Below are positions 56,208 through 64,000 of a stretch of DNA of 64,000 bases, in pieces. The first letter of the stretch is position 1; each line of letters starts with the position of its first letter. The stretch lies in contig NZ_MQWD01000001.1 of the NCBI RefSeq assembly GCF_002283365.1, positions 3,996,711 through 4,060,710 on the forward strand, written 5' to 3'. The notes under the pieces are model-generated. The model did not search any database. It saw only the letters and a list, made by a program, of their open reading frames with translations, and was not told where the DNA came from. The position numbers and the translations under genes are program-made. The stretch comes from Rubrivirga marina. GTDB lineage: Bacteria > Bacteroidota > Rhodothermia > Rhodothermales > Rubricoccaceae.

Positions 56208-56771
56208 ATGTCTCGCACTCTCTCCCTCGGCGCCCTCGCGCTGGCTCTCGCCGTTGCCCCCGGCTGCATGTCCTCCGCCTCGATGAACGGGTCGGCGGAC
56301 GCCGGCGGCGCCTCGGCCGGCGTGATGGTCGGCGGCGCCATGATGCTGCCCTCGCAGACGCTCGTCGAGAACGCCTCCGGCGCCTCGAACCTCACGACGC
56401 TCGTCTCGGCCGTCCAGGCCGCCGAGCTCGTCGAGACGCTCAGCGGCGACGGGCCCTTCACGGTGTTCGCCCCCACCAACACCGCCTTCGGCAAGGTGCC
56501 GGAGTCCGCGCTCAACACGCTGCTGATGCCGGAGAATCAGGCCCAGCTCCAGGGCGTCCTGACCTTCCACGTCGTCCCGGGCCGCCTCTCCGCTGCCGAC
56601 CTCCGCGACGGCCAGACGCTCACGACCGTCAACGGCGAGACGCTCACCGTCACGAAGGCGAACGGCCAGGTGATGATCGGCAACGCCAACGGCATGGCGA
56701 CGGTCACGCAGGCCGACGTGTACGCCTCGAACGGCGTCGCCCACGTCATCGACTCGGTCTTGATGCCGTAG
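56208..56771 (+). CDS. FAS1 (fasciclin) domain lipoprotein, copy 1
   Basis: A 187-residue lipoprotein (lipobox APGC) with one FAS1 domain: TTLVSAVQAAELVETLSGDGPFTVFAPTNTAFGKVP, LLMPENQAQLQGVLTFHVVPGRLSAADL, and a final VTQADVYASNGVAHVIDSVLMP. FAS1 domains mediate adhesion or matrix binding at the surface. A Gly/Met-rich linker (about residues 20-45) precedes the domain. A second FAS1 lipoprotein lies 0.9 kb downstream. The ATG at 56208 gives a proper lipoprotein signal; one 33 bp upstream does not. Confidence 0.93.
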   Translation: MSRTLSLGALALALAVAPGCMSSASMNGSADAGGASAGVMVGGAMMLPSQTLVENASGASNLTTLVSAVQAAELVETLSGDGPFTVFAPTNTAFGKVPESALNTLLMPENQAQLQGVLTFHVVPGRLSAADLRDGQTLTTVNGETLTVTKANGQVMIGNANGMATVTQADVYASNGVAHVIDSVLMP

Positions 56772-56826
56772 GGCCGGGACCATCGGGTCGCGCGGCGGAG
56801 CCTCCTGACCGCCGCGGCGTTCCGAG

Positions 56827-56852
56827 CGGGGACGGCCTCCGGGCCGTCCCCG
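56827..56852 (+). terminator. hairpin terminator after FAS1 copy 1
   Basis: CGGGGACGGCC and GGCCGTCCCCG pair perfectly around a TCCG loop and are followed by TGTTTCGTTT, the most T-rich tail of any hairpin in this window. It begins about 55 bp after the stop and ends 22 bp before the next gene. Confidence 0.8.
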
Positions 56853-56873
56853 TGTTTCGTTTCCCCCGCTTCC

Positions 56874-57554
56874 ATGGCCGACCGCACCGTCCTGATCCTC
56901 GGCGCCACCGGACTCGTCGGTCACCACGCGCTCCGGCGGTTCGCCGCCGACCGCCGGTGGGCCCGCGTCGTCACGCTCGGCCGTCGCCCCCTCGAGACCG
57001 CCGGCCCGACGCACGAGGACCACGTCGTCGACTTCGACCGCCTCGACGAGCAGGCCGAGCTGTTCGCCTGCGACGACCTCGTCTGTGCGCTGGGCACGAC
57101 GATGCGGCAGGCAGGCTCCGAGGAGGCCTTTCGACGGGTCGACCTGGAGATCCCGTTCGAAGCCGCGCAGCTGGCCCACTCGGCTGGCGCCGCGCAGATG
57201 CTCCTCGTGAGCGCGCTCGGCGCCGATTCCGAGTCCCGGATCTTCTACAACCGGACGAAGGGCGAGGCCGAGCGGGCCGTGGAGCGCGTCGGGTTTGGGG
57301 CCCTCCAACTCCTCCGGCCGTCGCTCCTCGCGGGCGACCGCGCGGAGGCCCGCTGGGGCGAGCGGCTGGGGCTCGCGGTGCTCTCGCCGCTCGTGCCGGT
57401 CCTCCGGGGCCCCCTCGCCGCCCTCCGGCCCACCGAGGCGGACGATGTCGCCGCGGCGCTCGTCGCGATCGCCGGCGCCCGCCCGACGGGCCGCCACGTC
57501 TACCGCCCCGGCGCGATCCGCCAGTGGGCCGGCGACCGGGGGGCGGACTCCTAG
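56874..57554 (+). CDS. atypical SDR (TIP30/NAD(P)H-binding) protein
   Basis: A 226-residue single-Rossmann protein: VLILGATGLVGHHALRRFAA (GxxGxxG, residues 7-19), VVTLGRRPL, LVCALGTTMRQAGSEEAFRRVDLEIP, MLLVSALGADSESRIFYNRTKGEAERAV (about 130-145). It belongs to the HTATIP2/TIP30-like SDR a5 group; members bind NADPH, and most bacterial ones are of unknown function. It lies between the two FAS1 genes but is not obviously related to them. Confidence 0.88.
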   Translation: MADRTVLILGATGLVGHHALRRFAADRRWARVVTLGRRPLETAGPTHEDHVVDFDRLDEQAELFACDDLVCALGTTMRQAGSEEAFRRVDLEIPFEAAQLAHSAGAAQMLLVSALGADSESRIFYNRTKGEAERAVERVGFGALQLLRPSLLAGDRAEARWGERLGLAVLSPLVPVLRGPLAALRPTEADDVAAALVAIAGARPTGRHVYRPGAIRQWAGDRGADS

Positions 57555-57679
57555 CGGGGCATCGGGGAGGGCACCAGAGTCCCCAGGATCGTGTGAGGAC
57601 GGCCTCCAGAGGCGCTGTGGGTGGACCACGCCCGGACGAAGCCCCGTTGGCCTCTTCCTCTCCCAACCCCTCCCCTCTC

Positions 57680-58213
57680 ATGCGACGCCTCTCTTTCCTC
57701 CTCCTCGCCCTCGCCGTCGCCGGTTGCTCGACCGGCCAGATGAACACCGACAACGACCTCCAGGGCGACCTCCGACTGAACGCCGGTGCGCTCTCGGCCG
57801 ATCAAACGATCGTCGAGAACGCGATGACACAGCCCGAGCTCTCGACGCTCGTCGCCGCCGTCCAGCGGGCCGACCTCGTGAGCGCGCTCAACGGCCCCGG
57901 CCCCTACACCGTCTTCGCCCCGATCGACCCGGCCTGGACGATGGACCTCGGCGAGATCGACGACGACCAGCTCGCCGACGTCCTCACGTATCACGTCGTG
58001 GAGGGTGACTACCGATCCACGGAGCTGACCGACGGCATGACGCTCGAGACGCTCAACGGCGAGGAGCTCACCATCCAGACGCTCCAGAACCGCGACCCGA
58101 TGATGAAGGTCGACGACGCCGACATCGTCTACGCCGACATCGAGTCGAGCAACGGGCGGGTCCACCTCATCAACCTCGTCCTCGACCCGACGCGCGGCAG
58201 CGGCGCTCAGTAG
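57680..58213 (+). CDS. FAS1 (fasciclin) domain lipoprotein, copy 2
   Basis: A 177-residue lipoprotein (lipobox VAGC in LLLALAVAGCSTGQ) with one FAS1 domain: STLVAAVQRADLVSALNGPGPYTVFAPIDPAWTMDLGEIDDDQLADVLTYHVVEGDY, and VYADIESSNGRVHLINLVLDP. It shares the FAS1 core with the copy at 56208 but is divergent at both ends, so the pair is an old duplication. It is followed by a nested stem-loop. Confidence 0.93.
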   Translation: MRRLSFLLLALAVAGCSTGQMNTDNDLQGDLRLNAGALSADQTIVENAMTQPELSTLVAAVQRADLVSALNGPGPYTVFAPIDPAWTMDLGEIDDDQLADVLTYHVVEGDYRSTELTDGMTLETLNGEELTIQTLQNRDPMMKVDDADIVYADIESSNGRVHLINLVLDPTRGSGAQ

Positions 58214-58223
58214 CCCCCGCCTC

Positions 58224-58281
58224 GGGTTTCGCTTCGCGGGCCGTCCTTCGGTGCGGCCCGCGGTCCGTTTGTGCGAAGCCC
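58224..58281 (+). terminator. nested stem-loop after FAS1 copy 2
   Basis: An inner perfect 9-bp stem (CGCGGGCCG with CGGCCCGCG, 58235-58262) is enclosed by outer arms GGGTTTCGC and GCGAAGCCC with one mismatch. It starts 11 bp after the stop and is followed by GTCCGTTTG. The beginning also carries one arm (CCGCCTCGG) of the dispersed palindrome. Confidence 0.65.
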
Positions 58282-58408
58282 GGGAGGGGACGTCCGCGTG
58301 CCCTGGCATCTAACGTGGGATGCCGTAGTTTCGGCGTGGACCTTGCCCCGCCGCATCTGACTCGTTGAGACGCTCCTCCGCTCTCCCGCCCCGGCCCGTC
58401 CGGGTCCG

Positions 58409-59848
58409 ATGCTCCGCGAACGCAGCCTCCTCCTCCAGCGCCTCCTCTTCGGCGCCGACCTCGCGCTGATCGCCCTGGCCTGGGTGATCGCCTGGGTCGT
58501 CCGGTTCGAAGTGCTCACGCCGCCCCAGTGGGTGCCGCTGAGCCAGTACCTCGGCTTCCTCCCGTTCGTGCTCGCGGTGTGGGCCGGCGTGCTCCTTGTG
58601 TCCGGGTTGTACCGGACGCGCCGCGCGCAGCGGCTGACGTTGGTGGCCTACGCCGTGGCCCGAGCGGTCGCGCTCGGACTCGTGGTCTCGCTCGGCGCGC
58701 TGTTCTTCTACCGCGAGTTCTCGTTCTCGCGCCTCCACGTGGGGCTGTTCGCCCTGATCGCGTCGGTCCTGCTCGTGGGCCTCCGGTTCGGGATCTACAC
58801 GGTCCTGCGGCGGGGCCGGCAATCGGGCAAGAACGTTCGCCGCGTGCTGATCGTAGGGGCCGGGAAGGCCGGCCAGCGGCTGGCCCGCGCGTTCCGGCAC
58901 TACCCGTGGATGGGCTTCGAGGTCATCGGCTTCCTCGACGACCGCGAGGGGGCCGTCGAGGCCGAGCCGCCGGACCCGCTCTACCCCGAGGTCGTCGAGC
59001 GGCCCGACGTGCTCGGCCCGGTCTCGGCCGTCGCCTCGCTCCTCGACCGGCACGCGCCGGAGGGCGGCGGCGGGATCGACATGGTGTACGCCGCGCTCCC
59101 GCTCTCGGCGGCCGACAAGATCCAGGAGGTCGCCGATGCCTGCGCCCGGCACACGGCGCACCTCTGCCTCGTGCCCGACCTGTTCGGCCTCGACCTCCTC
59201 AACAGCCGGATCTCCGACGTCGACGGGCTGCCGGTCATTCACCTCATGGACGAGGCGCCGCTCGACATCCGCCAGGTGATCAAGCGGACGGGCGACGTGG
59301 CGTTCTCGCTGGCGGCGCTCGTGCTCCTGGCGCCGGTGCTGGCCGTGATCGCCGTGGCCGTCAAGCTGTCGTCGCCGGGACCGGTCCTCTACCGCCAGAC
59401 GCGGATGGGGCTGAACGGGCAGAACTTCGAGATCCTCAAGTTCCGCTCGATGCCGGTCGACGCCGAGGCCAAGACGGGCGCCGTGTGGTCGACGAAGGGC
59501 GAGACGCGGGCGACGCGGGTCGGGAGCTTCCTGCGGCGGACGAGCCTCGACGAGCTCCCGCAGTTCTGGAACGTGCTCATGGGCGACATGTCGGTCGTCG
59601 GACCGCGGCCCGAGCGGCCGGCGCTCATCGAGGACTTCCGGCACCAGATCCCGGGCTACATGCTCCGCCACAAGACGAAGGCCGGCATCACAGGCTGGGC
59701 CCAGGTCCACGGGTGGCGGGGGGACACGAGCCTGACGAAGCGGATCGAGTACGACCTGTACTACATCCAGAACTGGAGCCTCTGGCTCGACCTCAAGATC
59801 GTGGTGATGACCGTGTTCAAGGGGTTCGTCCACGAGAACGCCCATTGA
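58409..59848 (+). CDS. WcaJ-type undecaprenyl-phosphate sugar phosphotransferase
   Basis: A 479-residue polyisoprenyl-phosphate hexose-1-phosphate transferase, the first enzyme of many exopolysaccharide and O-antigen pathways. The N-terminal half has four membrane helices and a Rossmann-like domain (RRVLIVGAGKAGQRLARAFR, about residues 143-165). The C-terminal catalytic part has RTGDVAFSLAALVLLAPVLAVIAVAVKLSSPGPVLYRQTRMGLNG, LKFRSMPVDAEA, RTSLDELPQFWNVLMGDMSVVGPRPERP, and KAGITGWAQVHGWRGDT. The neighbouring SGNH-like protein could modify the product. Confidence 0.95.
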   Translation: MLRERSLLLQRLLFGADLALIALAWVIAWVVRFEVLTPPQWVPLSQYLGFLPFVLAVWAGVLLVSGLYRTRRAQRLTLVAYAVARAVALGLVVSLGALFFYREFSFSRLHVGLFALIASVLLVGLRFGIYTVLRRGRQSGKNVRRVLIVGAGKAGQRLARAFRHYPWMGFEVIGFLDDREGAVEAEPPDPLYPEVVERPDVLGPVSAVASLLDRHAPEGGGGIDMVYAALPLSAADKIQEVADACARHTAHLCLVPDLFGLDLLNSRISDVDGLPVIHLMDEAPLDIRQVIKRTGDVAFSLAALVLLAPVLAVIAVAVKLSSPGPVLYRQTRMGLNGQNFEILKFRSMPVDAEAKTGAVWSTKGETRATRVGSFLRRTSLDELPQFWNVLMGDMSVVGPRPERPALIEDFRHQIPGYMLRHKTKAGITGWAQVHGWRGDTSLTKRIEYDLYYIQNWSLWLDLKIVVMTVFKGFVHENAH

Positions 59849-59879
59849 CGGAGACGTTCAAGGCGGCAGCCGGGTGCGC

Positions 59880-59899
59880 CCGCCTCGGGACCGAGGTGG
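59880..59899. repeat. dispersed GC palindrome copy
   Basis: CCGCCTCGG-GA-CCGAGGTGG, one mismatch from the family, 31 bp after the WcaJ-type gene and 13 bp before the next start. The following GGAGGGGGG looks like a purine-rich ribosome-binding region for the SGNH-like gene. Confidence 0.7.
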
Positions 59900-59912
59900 A
59901 GGGGGGCGGGGC

Positions 59913-60923
59913 GTGAGTCTCGGGCGGCTCGCCCGGGTGGTGGCGATCAACGCGGTGGGCGTAGCGTCCCTGCTGCTGATCCTCGAGGGCGCCGTGCGGT
60001 GGCTCCGCCCCGACATCCAGCCGGCGGGGACGGAGGCGAGCGTCCTCCTCGACGACGCGTTCCTCGACGCCGAAGGCGCGACGGTCGGATTGAGACCCGG
60101 TGCCGAGGGCGTCGCCAACGGGGCGCCGGTCCGCGTCGACGCCGAGGGGTTCCACGTCTACGCCGGCAACCGCGCCGTTCCGGACTCGGCCGGCACGTGG
60201 CTGTGGCTGGGCGACTCGGTCCTGTTCGGCGTCGGCGTTCCGGCCGACTCGACGCTAGCGGGGCGGCTCGCGCTCCGGCAGGACACGGCGCGCGTCCTCA
60301 ACCCGGGCGTCATCGGGTGGGGCCCCGCCGACTACCGCCGCCGCCTGGACGCCGCCCTCGCCGAAGGCCTCCGGCCCGCCCGCGTCACGGTGCTCTGGTG
60401 CCTCAACGACGCGCTCCCGCCCCGCCCCCTCGTCGCCGAAGACGCGCCCGCCTCCGTGGCGGTGTGGAGCCGAGCGAAGGCGTGGCTCAACGTCCACTCG
60501 CGGCTGTACCGGCTGGCGAAGGACGCCGCGCTCGACCGGCCGGCGCTCTACTTCGAGCACGACCGCCGGCTCTACGAGCCGCTGGCGGACGCGTCCTCGG
60601 GCCGGCCCGAAGCGCCGGTCGACCGGGCGCTCGGCCAGCTCTGGGCGATGCGGGACACCCTCGACGCTTGGGGCATCCCGTTCGACGTGGTCGTGGCGCC
60701 GTACGAGCCCCAGCTCCGACCCGGCAGTCGGGCGCCGCAGCTCGCGCTCGTCCCGGTCCTCGACTCGCGCGGCGTCCCGACGCTCGACCTCCTCGACGCC
60801 TTCGCCGAGGCAGCCGAGGACGACCCATCGGCGCTGTACCTGTGGTCCGACGGGATCCACTTCTCGAGCCGCGGCCACGCCGTCGCCGCGCGCGCCGTCG
60901 CCGAGTGGGACCCACGGCCCTAA
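59913..60923 (+). CDS. SGNH/GDSL-like esterase domain protein
   Basis: A 336-residue protein with an N-terminal membrane helix (about residues 9-26) and an SGNH-type hydrolase domain: block I LWLGDSVLFGVGVP (Ser near residue 94), the Gly-block LNPGVIGWGPADYRR, the Asn-block VLWCLNDALPPRP, and a final DGIHFSSRGHAVAARAVAEW (Asp/His pair near residue 315). Such anchored proteins O-acetylate or de-acetylate polysaccharides; the nearby WcaJ-type gene supports a glycan-modifying role. The start is a GTG preceded by a purine-rich stretch. Confidence 0.85.
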   Translation: MSLGRLARVVAINAVGVASLLLILEGAVRWLRPDIQPAGTEASVLLDDAFLDAEGATVGLRPGAEGVANGAPVRVDAEGFHVYAGNRAVPDSAGTWLWLGDSVLFGVGVPADSTLAGRLALRQDTARVLNPGVIGWGPADYRRRLDAALAEGLRPARVTVLWCLNDALPPRPLVAEDAPASVAVWSRAKAWLNVHSRLYRLAKDAALDRPALYFEHDRRLYEPLADASSGRPEAPVDRALGQLWAMRDTLDAWGIPFDVVVAPYEPQLRPGSRAPQLALVPVLDSRGVPTLDLLDAFAEAAEDDPSALYLWSDGIHFSSRGHAVAARAVAEWDPRP

Positions 60924-60968
60924 CGGAGGGCGGTCGTTGTAGGTTGGCTCCGTTTCGTCCGTCGATCC

Positions 60969-61796
60969 ATGCGCATCGCTGCCCTGGTCCTGTTCGCCCT
61001 CGCGGCGCTCCCGGCCGCTGGCCAGAGCTACTTCCCGCTCGGCGACGACGACCAGTGGGAGTACGGCTACGTCCTCGACCCACCGTTCTCGGACCCCGAC
61101 ACGATCCGCTACGAGCGCCGGGTGGCGGAGCGCGTGGTGGTCTCGGACACCGCGTACGCTGTGATCGACCTCCCCGCCCTCCCGACGGACACCTTCCGCG
61201 TCGACCCTGAGGGCCGCGTGTGGGGGCGGTGGTATGGCCGCGACGCCCTCTTCCTCGACGTTTCCCGCTCCGACGGCGAGAGGTACGAGTTGCCCGAGTC
61301 CGACGGCTTCGCGTACGTCGTGACGGTCCGCCGCCCCGTGTCCGTCACAGTCCCGGCCGGGTCTTTCGAGGACGCGGTCGAGTTCTCGTTCGACATCCCG
61401 GACGTGTTCGACGACGAGTTCACTGTGCTGCTGGCGCCTGGCGTCGGTGTGGTCTCCGGATTCTCGCTCTACAACAACATGGGGGACCTGTTCGCCGCGA
61501 CGGTCGACGGCCAGAGGGTCACGTCGTCCGAGCTCGGCCCATCGGAGACCGACGTCAGGGCCTTTCCCAACCCGTTCCGCCGGTCGCTGACGGTGACGCT
61601 GCCGGCGGGAATGTGGCACCACACGGTGGTCCTCGACGCGCGGGGCCGGGCGGTCGCGACGCTCGACGCGAGCCGCTGCGGGCCGGGGAGCTGCGCGCTC
61701 CGGTGGGACGGGGCGGGCCACCCGCCCGGGATGTACGTCGTCCACGCCGAGGGCGCGGCGCGGACGGTGGCCGTGCCCGTCGTCCTCACCCGCTAG
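60969..61796 (+). CDS. secreted protein with type IX (Por) sorting domain
   Basis: A 275-residue protein with a signal peptide (residues 1-18, AAGQ end) and an N-terminal beta-rich domain of unknown fold. The C-terminal type A sorting domain of type IX cargo is clear: RAFPNPFRRSLTVTLPAG, then VVLDARGRAVATLDAS, CALRWDGAGHPPGMYVVHAEG and a final VAVPVVLTR. Such domains direct proteins through the outer membrane for surface attachment or release. No gene for the type IX machinery is in this window, but the domain implies it exists in the genome. Confidence 0.88.
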   Translation: MRIAALVLFALAALPAAGQSYFPLGDDDQWEYGYVLDPPFSDPDTIRYERRVAERVVVSDTAYAVIDLPALPTDTFRVDPEGRVWGRWYGRDALFLDVSRSDGERYELPESDGFAYVVTVRRPVSVTVPAGSFEDAVEFSFDIPDVFDDEFTVLLAPGVGVVSGFSLYNNMGDLFAATVDGQRVTSSELGPSETDVRAFPNPFRRSLTVTLPAGMWHHTVVLDARGRAVATLDASRCGPGSCALRWDGAGHPPGMYVVHAEGAARTVAVPVVLTR

Positions 61797-61797
61797 C

Positions 61798-61819
61798 CCC
61801 GCCTCGACGCCGAGGTGGG
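61798..61819. repeat. dispersed GC palindrome copy
   Basis: CCCGCCTCG-ACGC-CGAGGTGGG, two bases after the type IX cargo stop and convergent with the frameshifted lipoprotein gene ending at 61839. Confidence 0.7.
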
Positions 61820-61838
61820 CCCCGTAGGCGCTTGGGCT

Positions 61839-62233
61839 CTACTCCACCCGCGTCAGTGTGTCGATGCCGGTGGCCCCCTCCTGGTTCTCCCAGCGGACCT
61901 CGATCCGGTCCGGGCTGATGCTCGTCGTCCGGTGGGTGACGGTGTAGCCCGTGCTCGGGACGTCATAGGCCGGGTGAGCGCCGCGCCGTCGTAGCCGACC
62001 GACGTGACGTCGAAGACTTCCCCGTCGGAGTCGACGACGCCGACCGCGTAGCCGTCGGCGCCGGGCGAGATCGTGTGGGTGGCCCCGCCCTCGTCCACCC
62101 AGACGCCGAGCAGCCGCTCGTCGAGGTCGGCGCCCGTCGGGCCGGAGGAGGCGCACGCGGGGAGGACGACGGCGGCCAGGACGACGAGAAGGAATTGGAT
62201 CGAGGTCGGCGCGGGGACGGACGCGAGGGGCAT
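61839..62233 (-). pseudogene. frameshifted small lipoprotein
   Basis: From the ATG at 62233 the frame gives a lipoprotein start (QFLLVVLAAVVLPACASSG, lipobox LPAC) and a compact domain through GVVDSDGEVFDVTSVGYDGAALT. At a run of three C's (61972-61974, minus strand) the protein-like signal moves to another frame and continues PAYDVPSTGYTVTHRTTSISPDRIEVRWENQEGATGIDTLTRVE to a stop at 61839. One added base in the C run would join both parts into a protein of about 131 residues. In the present frame the second part is Arg-rich nonsense. Either a recent mutation or a sequencing error in the C run. Confidence 0.75.
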
Positions 62234-62338
62234 GGCGAAATGCGGGGGATGGATCGGGGCCGCGCGAGGCGAACGGCGTCCGAGGGTACGCCCCTGCCAA
62301 AGCCGTCGCCCTCCCCTCTACCGGGGAGCCGACCCGGT

Positions 62339-62358
62339 CCGCCTCGGCGCCGAGGCGG
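62339..62358. repeat. dispersed GC palindrome, perfect copy
   Basis: CCGCCTCGGCGCCGAGGCGG again, identical to 53455-53474, in the gap between the frameshifted lipoprotein gene start and the ABC-F gene, about 97 bp before the latter. Confidence 0.85.
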
Positions 62359-62454
62359 AGGAGGCCAGGGCAGTCCACGGGCCCCCGTTCCGCGCGGTCT
62401 TCGCCCGTCGGGCCCCGATGGCGGGCTAGCTTTCGGCCGACTTCCCCCCGGCCC

Positions 62455-64000
62455 ATGCTCGTCCTCCGCGACCTCCACCTCGCCTTCGGCGGGCGCGTCC
62501 TCTTCGACGGCCTGAGCTGGACGGTCACGGCCGGCCAGCGCGCGGGGCTCGTGGGGCCGAACGGGGCCGGCAAGTCGACGCTCCTCCGCGTGATCGCGGG
62601 CGAGCAGTCCGTCGACCAGGGCGAGGCCGTCTACGAGGGCGGCGCGAGCGTCGGCTTCCTCCGCCAGGACACGCAGGAAGAGGACCTCTCGATCTCCCCC
62701 CTCGAGGAAGCGCTCCACGCCTTCGACGACGTGCTCCGGCTCGAGGCCGAGGCCGAGCAGCTCACGACGCAGATGGAGGAGCATCCGGACCACACGACGG
62801 ACGCCTACTTCACCCTCGTCGAGCGCTTCTCGAAGATCCAGGACCGCCTCGTGACGCGCGAGTCGCACACGGCGGAGGCCCGCGCCGCGACGATCCTCTC
62901 CGGCCTCGGGTTCTCCGAGGAGGAGATGCGCCGGCCGCTCTCGACGTTCTCCGGCGGCTGGCGGATGCGCGTGGCCCTCGCCCGCCTCCTCCTCGGCCAG
63001 CCCGAGGTCCTCCTCCTCGACGAGCCAACGAACCACCTCGACATCGAGTCGATCGACTGGCTCGAGAGCTACCTCACGACGTACCCCGGCGCCGTCGTCC
63101 TCGTGTCGCACGACCGGTACTTCCTCGACCGGATGACGACGTCGACGGCCGACCTCATCCGCGGCCAGATCGACACGTACGCCGGCAACTACTCCTTCTA
63201 TCTCGAAGCGCGACAGGAGCGTCGGATCCACTGGCAGGCGCGCTACGACAACCAGCAAAAGGAGATCGCCGAGGCCGAGCGCTTTATCGCCCGGTTCCGC
63301 GCCAAGGCCACGAAGGCCAAGCAGGCCCAGAGCCGGATCAAGATGCTCGAGCGGATGGAGCGGATCCCGCCGCCGCCGCCCGAGGCCACCTCGATGCACT
63401 TCCGGTTCCCGGAGCCGCCGCCCTCGGGCCGCCAGGTCATCGAGCTCACGGAGTTCTCGAAGACGTACCCCGCGCCGGAGGGCGGCGTGACGAAGGTGTT
63501 CGACCGAGCCGGGCCCCTCGCCCTCGAGCGCGGCGACAAGGTGGCGCTCGTCGGCAAGAACGGCGCCGGCAAGTCGACGCTGGCGCGGATGCTGCTCGGG
63601 ACCGAGCCGTTCGAGGGCGAGCGGACGCAGGACCGCCGCGCCGAGATGGCCCACTTCGCGCAGCACCAGGCCGAGGCCCTCGAGCCGAGCCACACCGTCC
63701 TCGGGTCGCTCCGCGAGAAGTCGCGCGGCCACTCCGAGACCGAGCTCCGGTCGCTCCTGGGCGCGTTCCTGTTCACGGGCGACGACGCCGAGAAGTCGGT
63801 CTCGGTCCTCTCGGGCGGCGAGCGCTCCCGGCTGGCGTTGGCGCGGACGCTGCTCAGCCCGGCCAACGTCCTCGTCCTCGACGAGCCGACGAACCACCTC
63901 GACATCGTCTCGAAGCAGGTCCTCGCCGAGGCGCTCCGCCAGTACACCGGCACGTTCGTCCTCGTCAGCCACGACCGCGCGTTCATCGACGACGTGGCCG
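62455..64000 (+). CDS. ABC-F family ATPase (partial, runs off the window)
   Basis: The first 515 codons of an ABC-F protein, two ABC ATPase domains in one chain with no membrane part; family members act on the ribosome (EttA, Uup, YbiT, antibiotic-resistance types). Domain 1: Walker A GPNGAGKST (about residue 36), signature TFSGGWRMRVALARLLL, Walker B VLLLDEPTNHLD. The charged linker (IHWQARYDNQQKEIAEAERFIARFRAKATKAKQAQSRI) contains the P-site tRNA-contacting motif. Domain 2: GKNGAGKST and LSGGERSRLALARTLL, then VLVLDEPTNHLD. The C-terminus lies beyond the window. It resembles YdiF/YbiT rather than Uup by linker length, tentatively. Confidence 0.95.
   Translation, partial: MLVLRDLHLAFGGRVLFDGLSWTVTAGQRAGLVGPNGAGKSTLLRVIAGEQSVDQGEAVYEGGASVGFLRQDTQEEDLSISPLEEALHAFDDVLRLEAEAEQLTTQMEEHPDHTTDAYFTLVERFSKIQDRLVTRESHTAEARAATILSGLGFSEEEMRRPLSTFSGGWRMRVALARLLLGQPEVLLLDEPTNHLDIESIDWLESYLTTYPGAVVLVSHDRYFLDRMTTSTADLIRGQIDTYAGNYSFYLEARQERRIHWQARYDNQQKEIAEAERFIARFRAKATKAKQAQSRIKMLERMERIPPPPPEATSMHFRFPEPPPSGRQVIELTEFSKTYPAPEGGVTKVFDRAGPLALERGDKVALVGKNGAGKSTLARMLLGTEPFEGERTQDRRAEMAHFAQHQAEALEPSHTVLGSLREKSRGHSETELRSLLGAFLFTGDDAEKSVSVLSGGERSRLALARTLLSPANVLVLDEPTNHLDIVSKQVLAEALRQYTGTFVLVSHDRAFIDDVA

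Overview
The window is a contiguous stretch of a very GC-rich bacterial chromosome with tightly packed genes on both strands. The gene content points to the Rhodothermota (Bacteroidota-related), plausibly a Rubricoccaceae-like marine bacterium. Supporting signs are a secreted protein ending in a type IX secretion (Por) sorting domain, a Bacteroides-like serine palmitoyltransferase, a eukaryote-like IleRS, DivIVA, FAS1 lipoproteins, a DUF4105 protein, and many lipoproteins with clear lipoboxes. The lineage is inferred from protein families only.

Layout. 0.4-8.3 kb (minus): a compact type IV filament-like locus with a PilB/GspE ATPase, a PilC/GspF platform protein, two paralogous small pilin-like proteins and three larger pilin-like proteins with one N-terminal membrane helix each. 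A truncated REP-associated transposase start lies inside it. 8.6-16.5 kb: DUF4342 and TIGR02757 proteins, the heat-shock block hrcA-grpE-dnaJ with a flavin reductase, a DUF2231 protein, gpmI and mscL. 16.7-22.6 kb: nth, a DUF4105 protein, a BLUF photoreceptor, tRNA-Glu and tRNA-His, and an M16 peptidase pair. 22.7-28.9 kb: a lipoprotein glutaredoxin and a sugar/glycan block (RmlC-like epimerase, sugar C-methyltransferase, SDR epimerase, WecG/TagA-type and MJ1255-type glycosyltransferases). 29.2-33.5 kb: serine palmitoyltransferase, a GNAT protein (candidate ceramide N-acyltransferase), an NDH-2-like flavoprotein and a lipoprotein. 33.4-36.1 kb: a NarX/NarL-like histidine kinase with two response regulators, one with a degenerate DNA-binding domain. 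36.2-46.2 kb: lipoprotein, FxsA, DMT exporter, lspA, ileS, purine nucleoside phosphorylase, divIVA and its overlapping partner, and a YggS-type PLP protein. 46.4-55.9 kb: AMIN-like lipoprotein, AIM24 protein, a QTMAN-like glycosyltransferase, ComF, an ABC ATPase, a SodC-like lipoprotein, two DUF5715 proteins and a family-B DNA polymerase. 56-64 kb: two FAS1 lipoproteins flanking an SDR protein, a WcaJ-type sugar-phosphate transferase, an SGNH-like protein, a type IX cargo protein, a frameshifted lipoprotein and an ABC-F ATPase cut by the window end.

Three repeat families run through the intergenic DNA: about a dozen palindromes built on CCGCCTCGGCGCCGAGGCGG, usually just after stop codons (one inside ileS); two related 170-185 bp elements with inverted ends; and a 129 bp element with 15 bp perfect terminal inverted repeats. 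Most striking observations: the reduced pilus locus with atypical pilin N-termini, the GIHH in place of HxGH in IleRS (a swap linked to mupirocin hyper-resistance), the palindrome family alongside a transposase remnant, the SodC-like protein with a lost copper site, and a bacterial QTMAN homologue.
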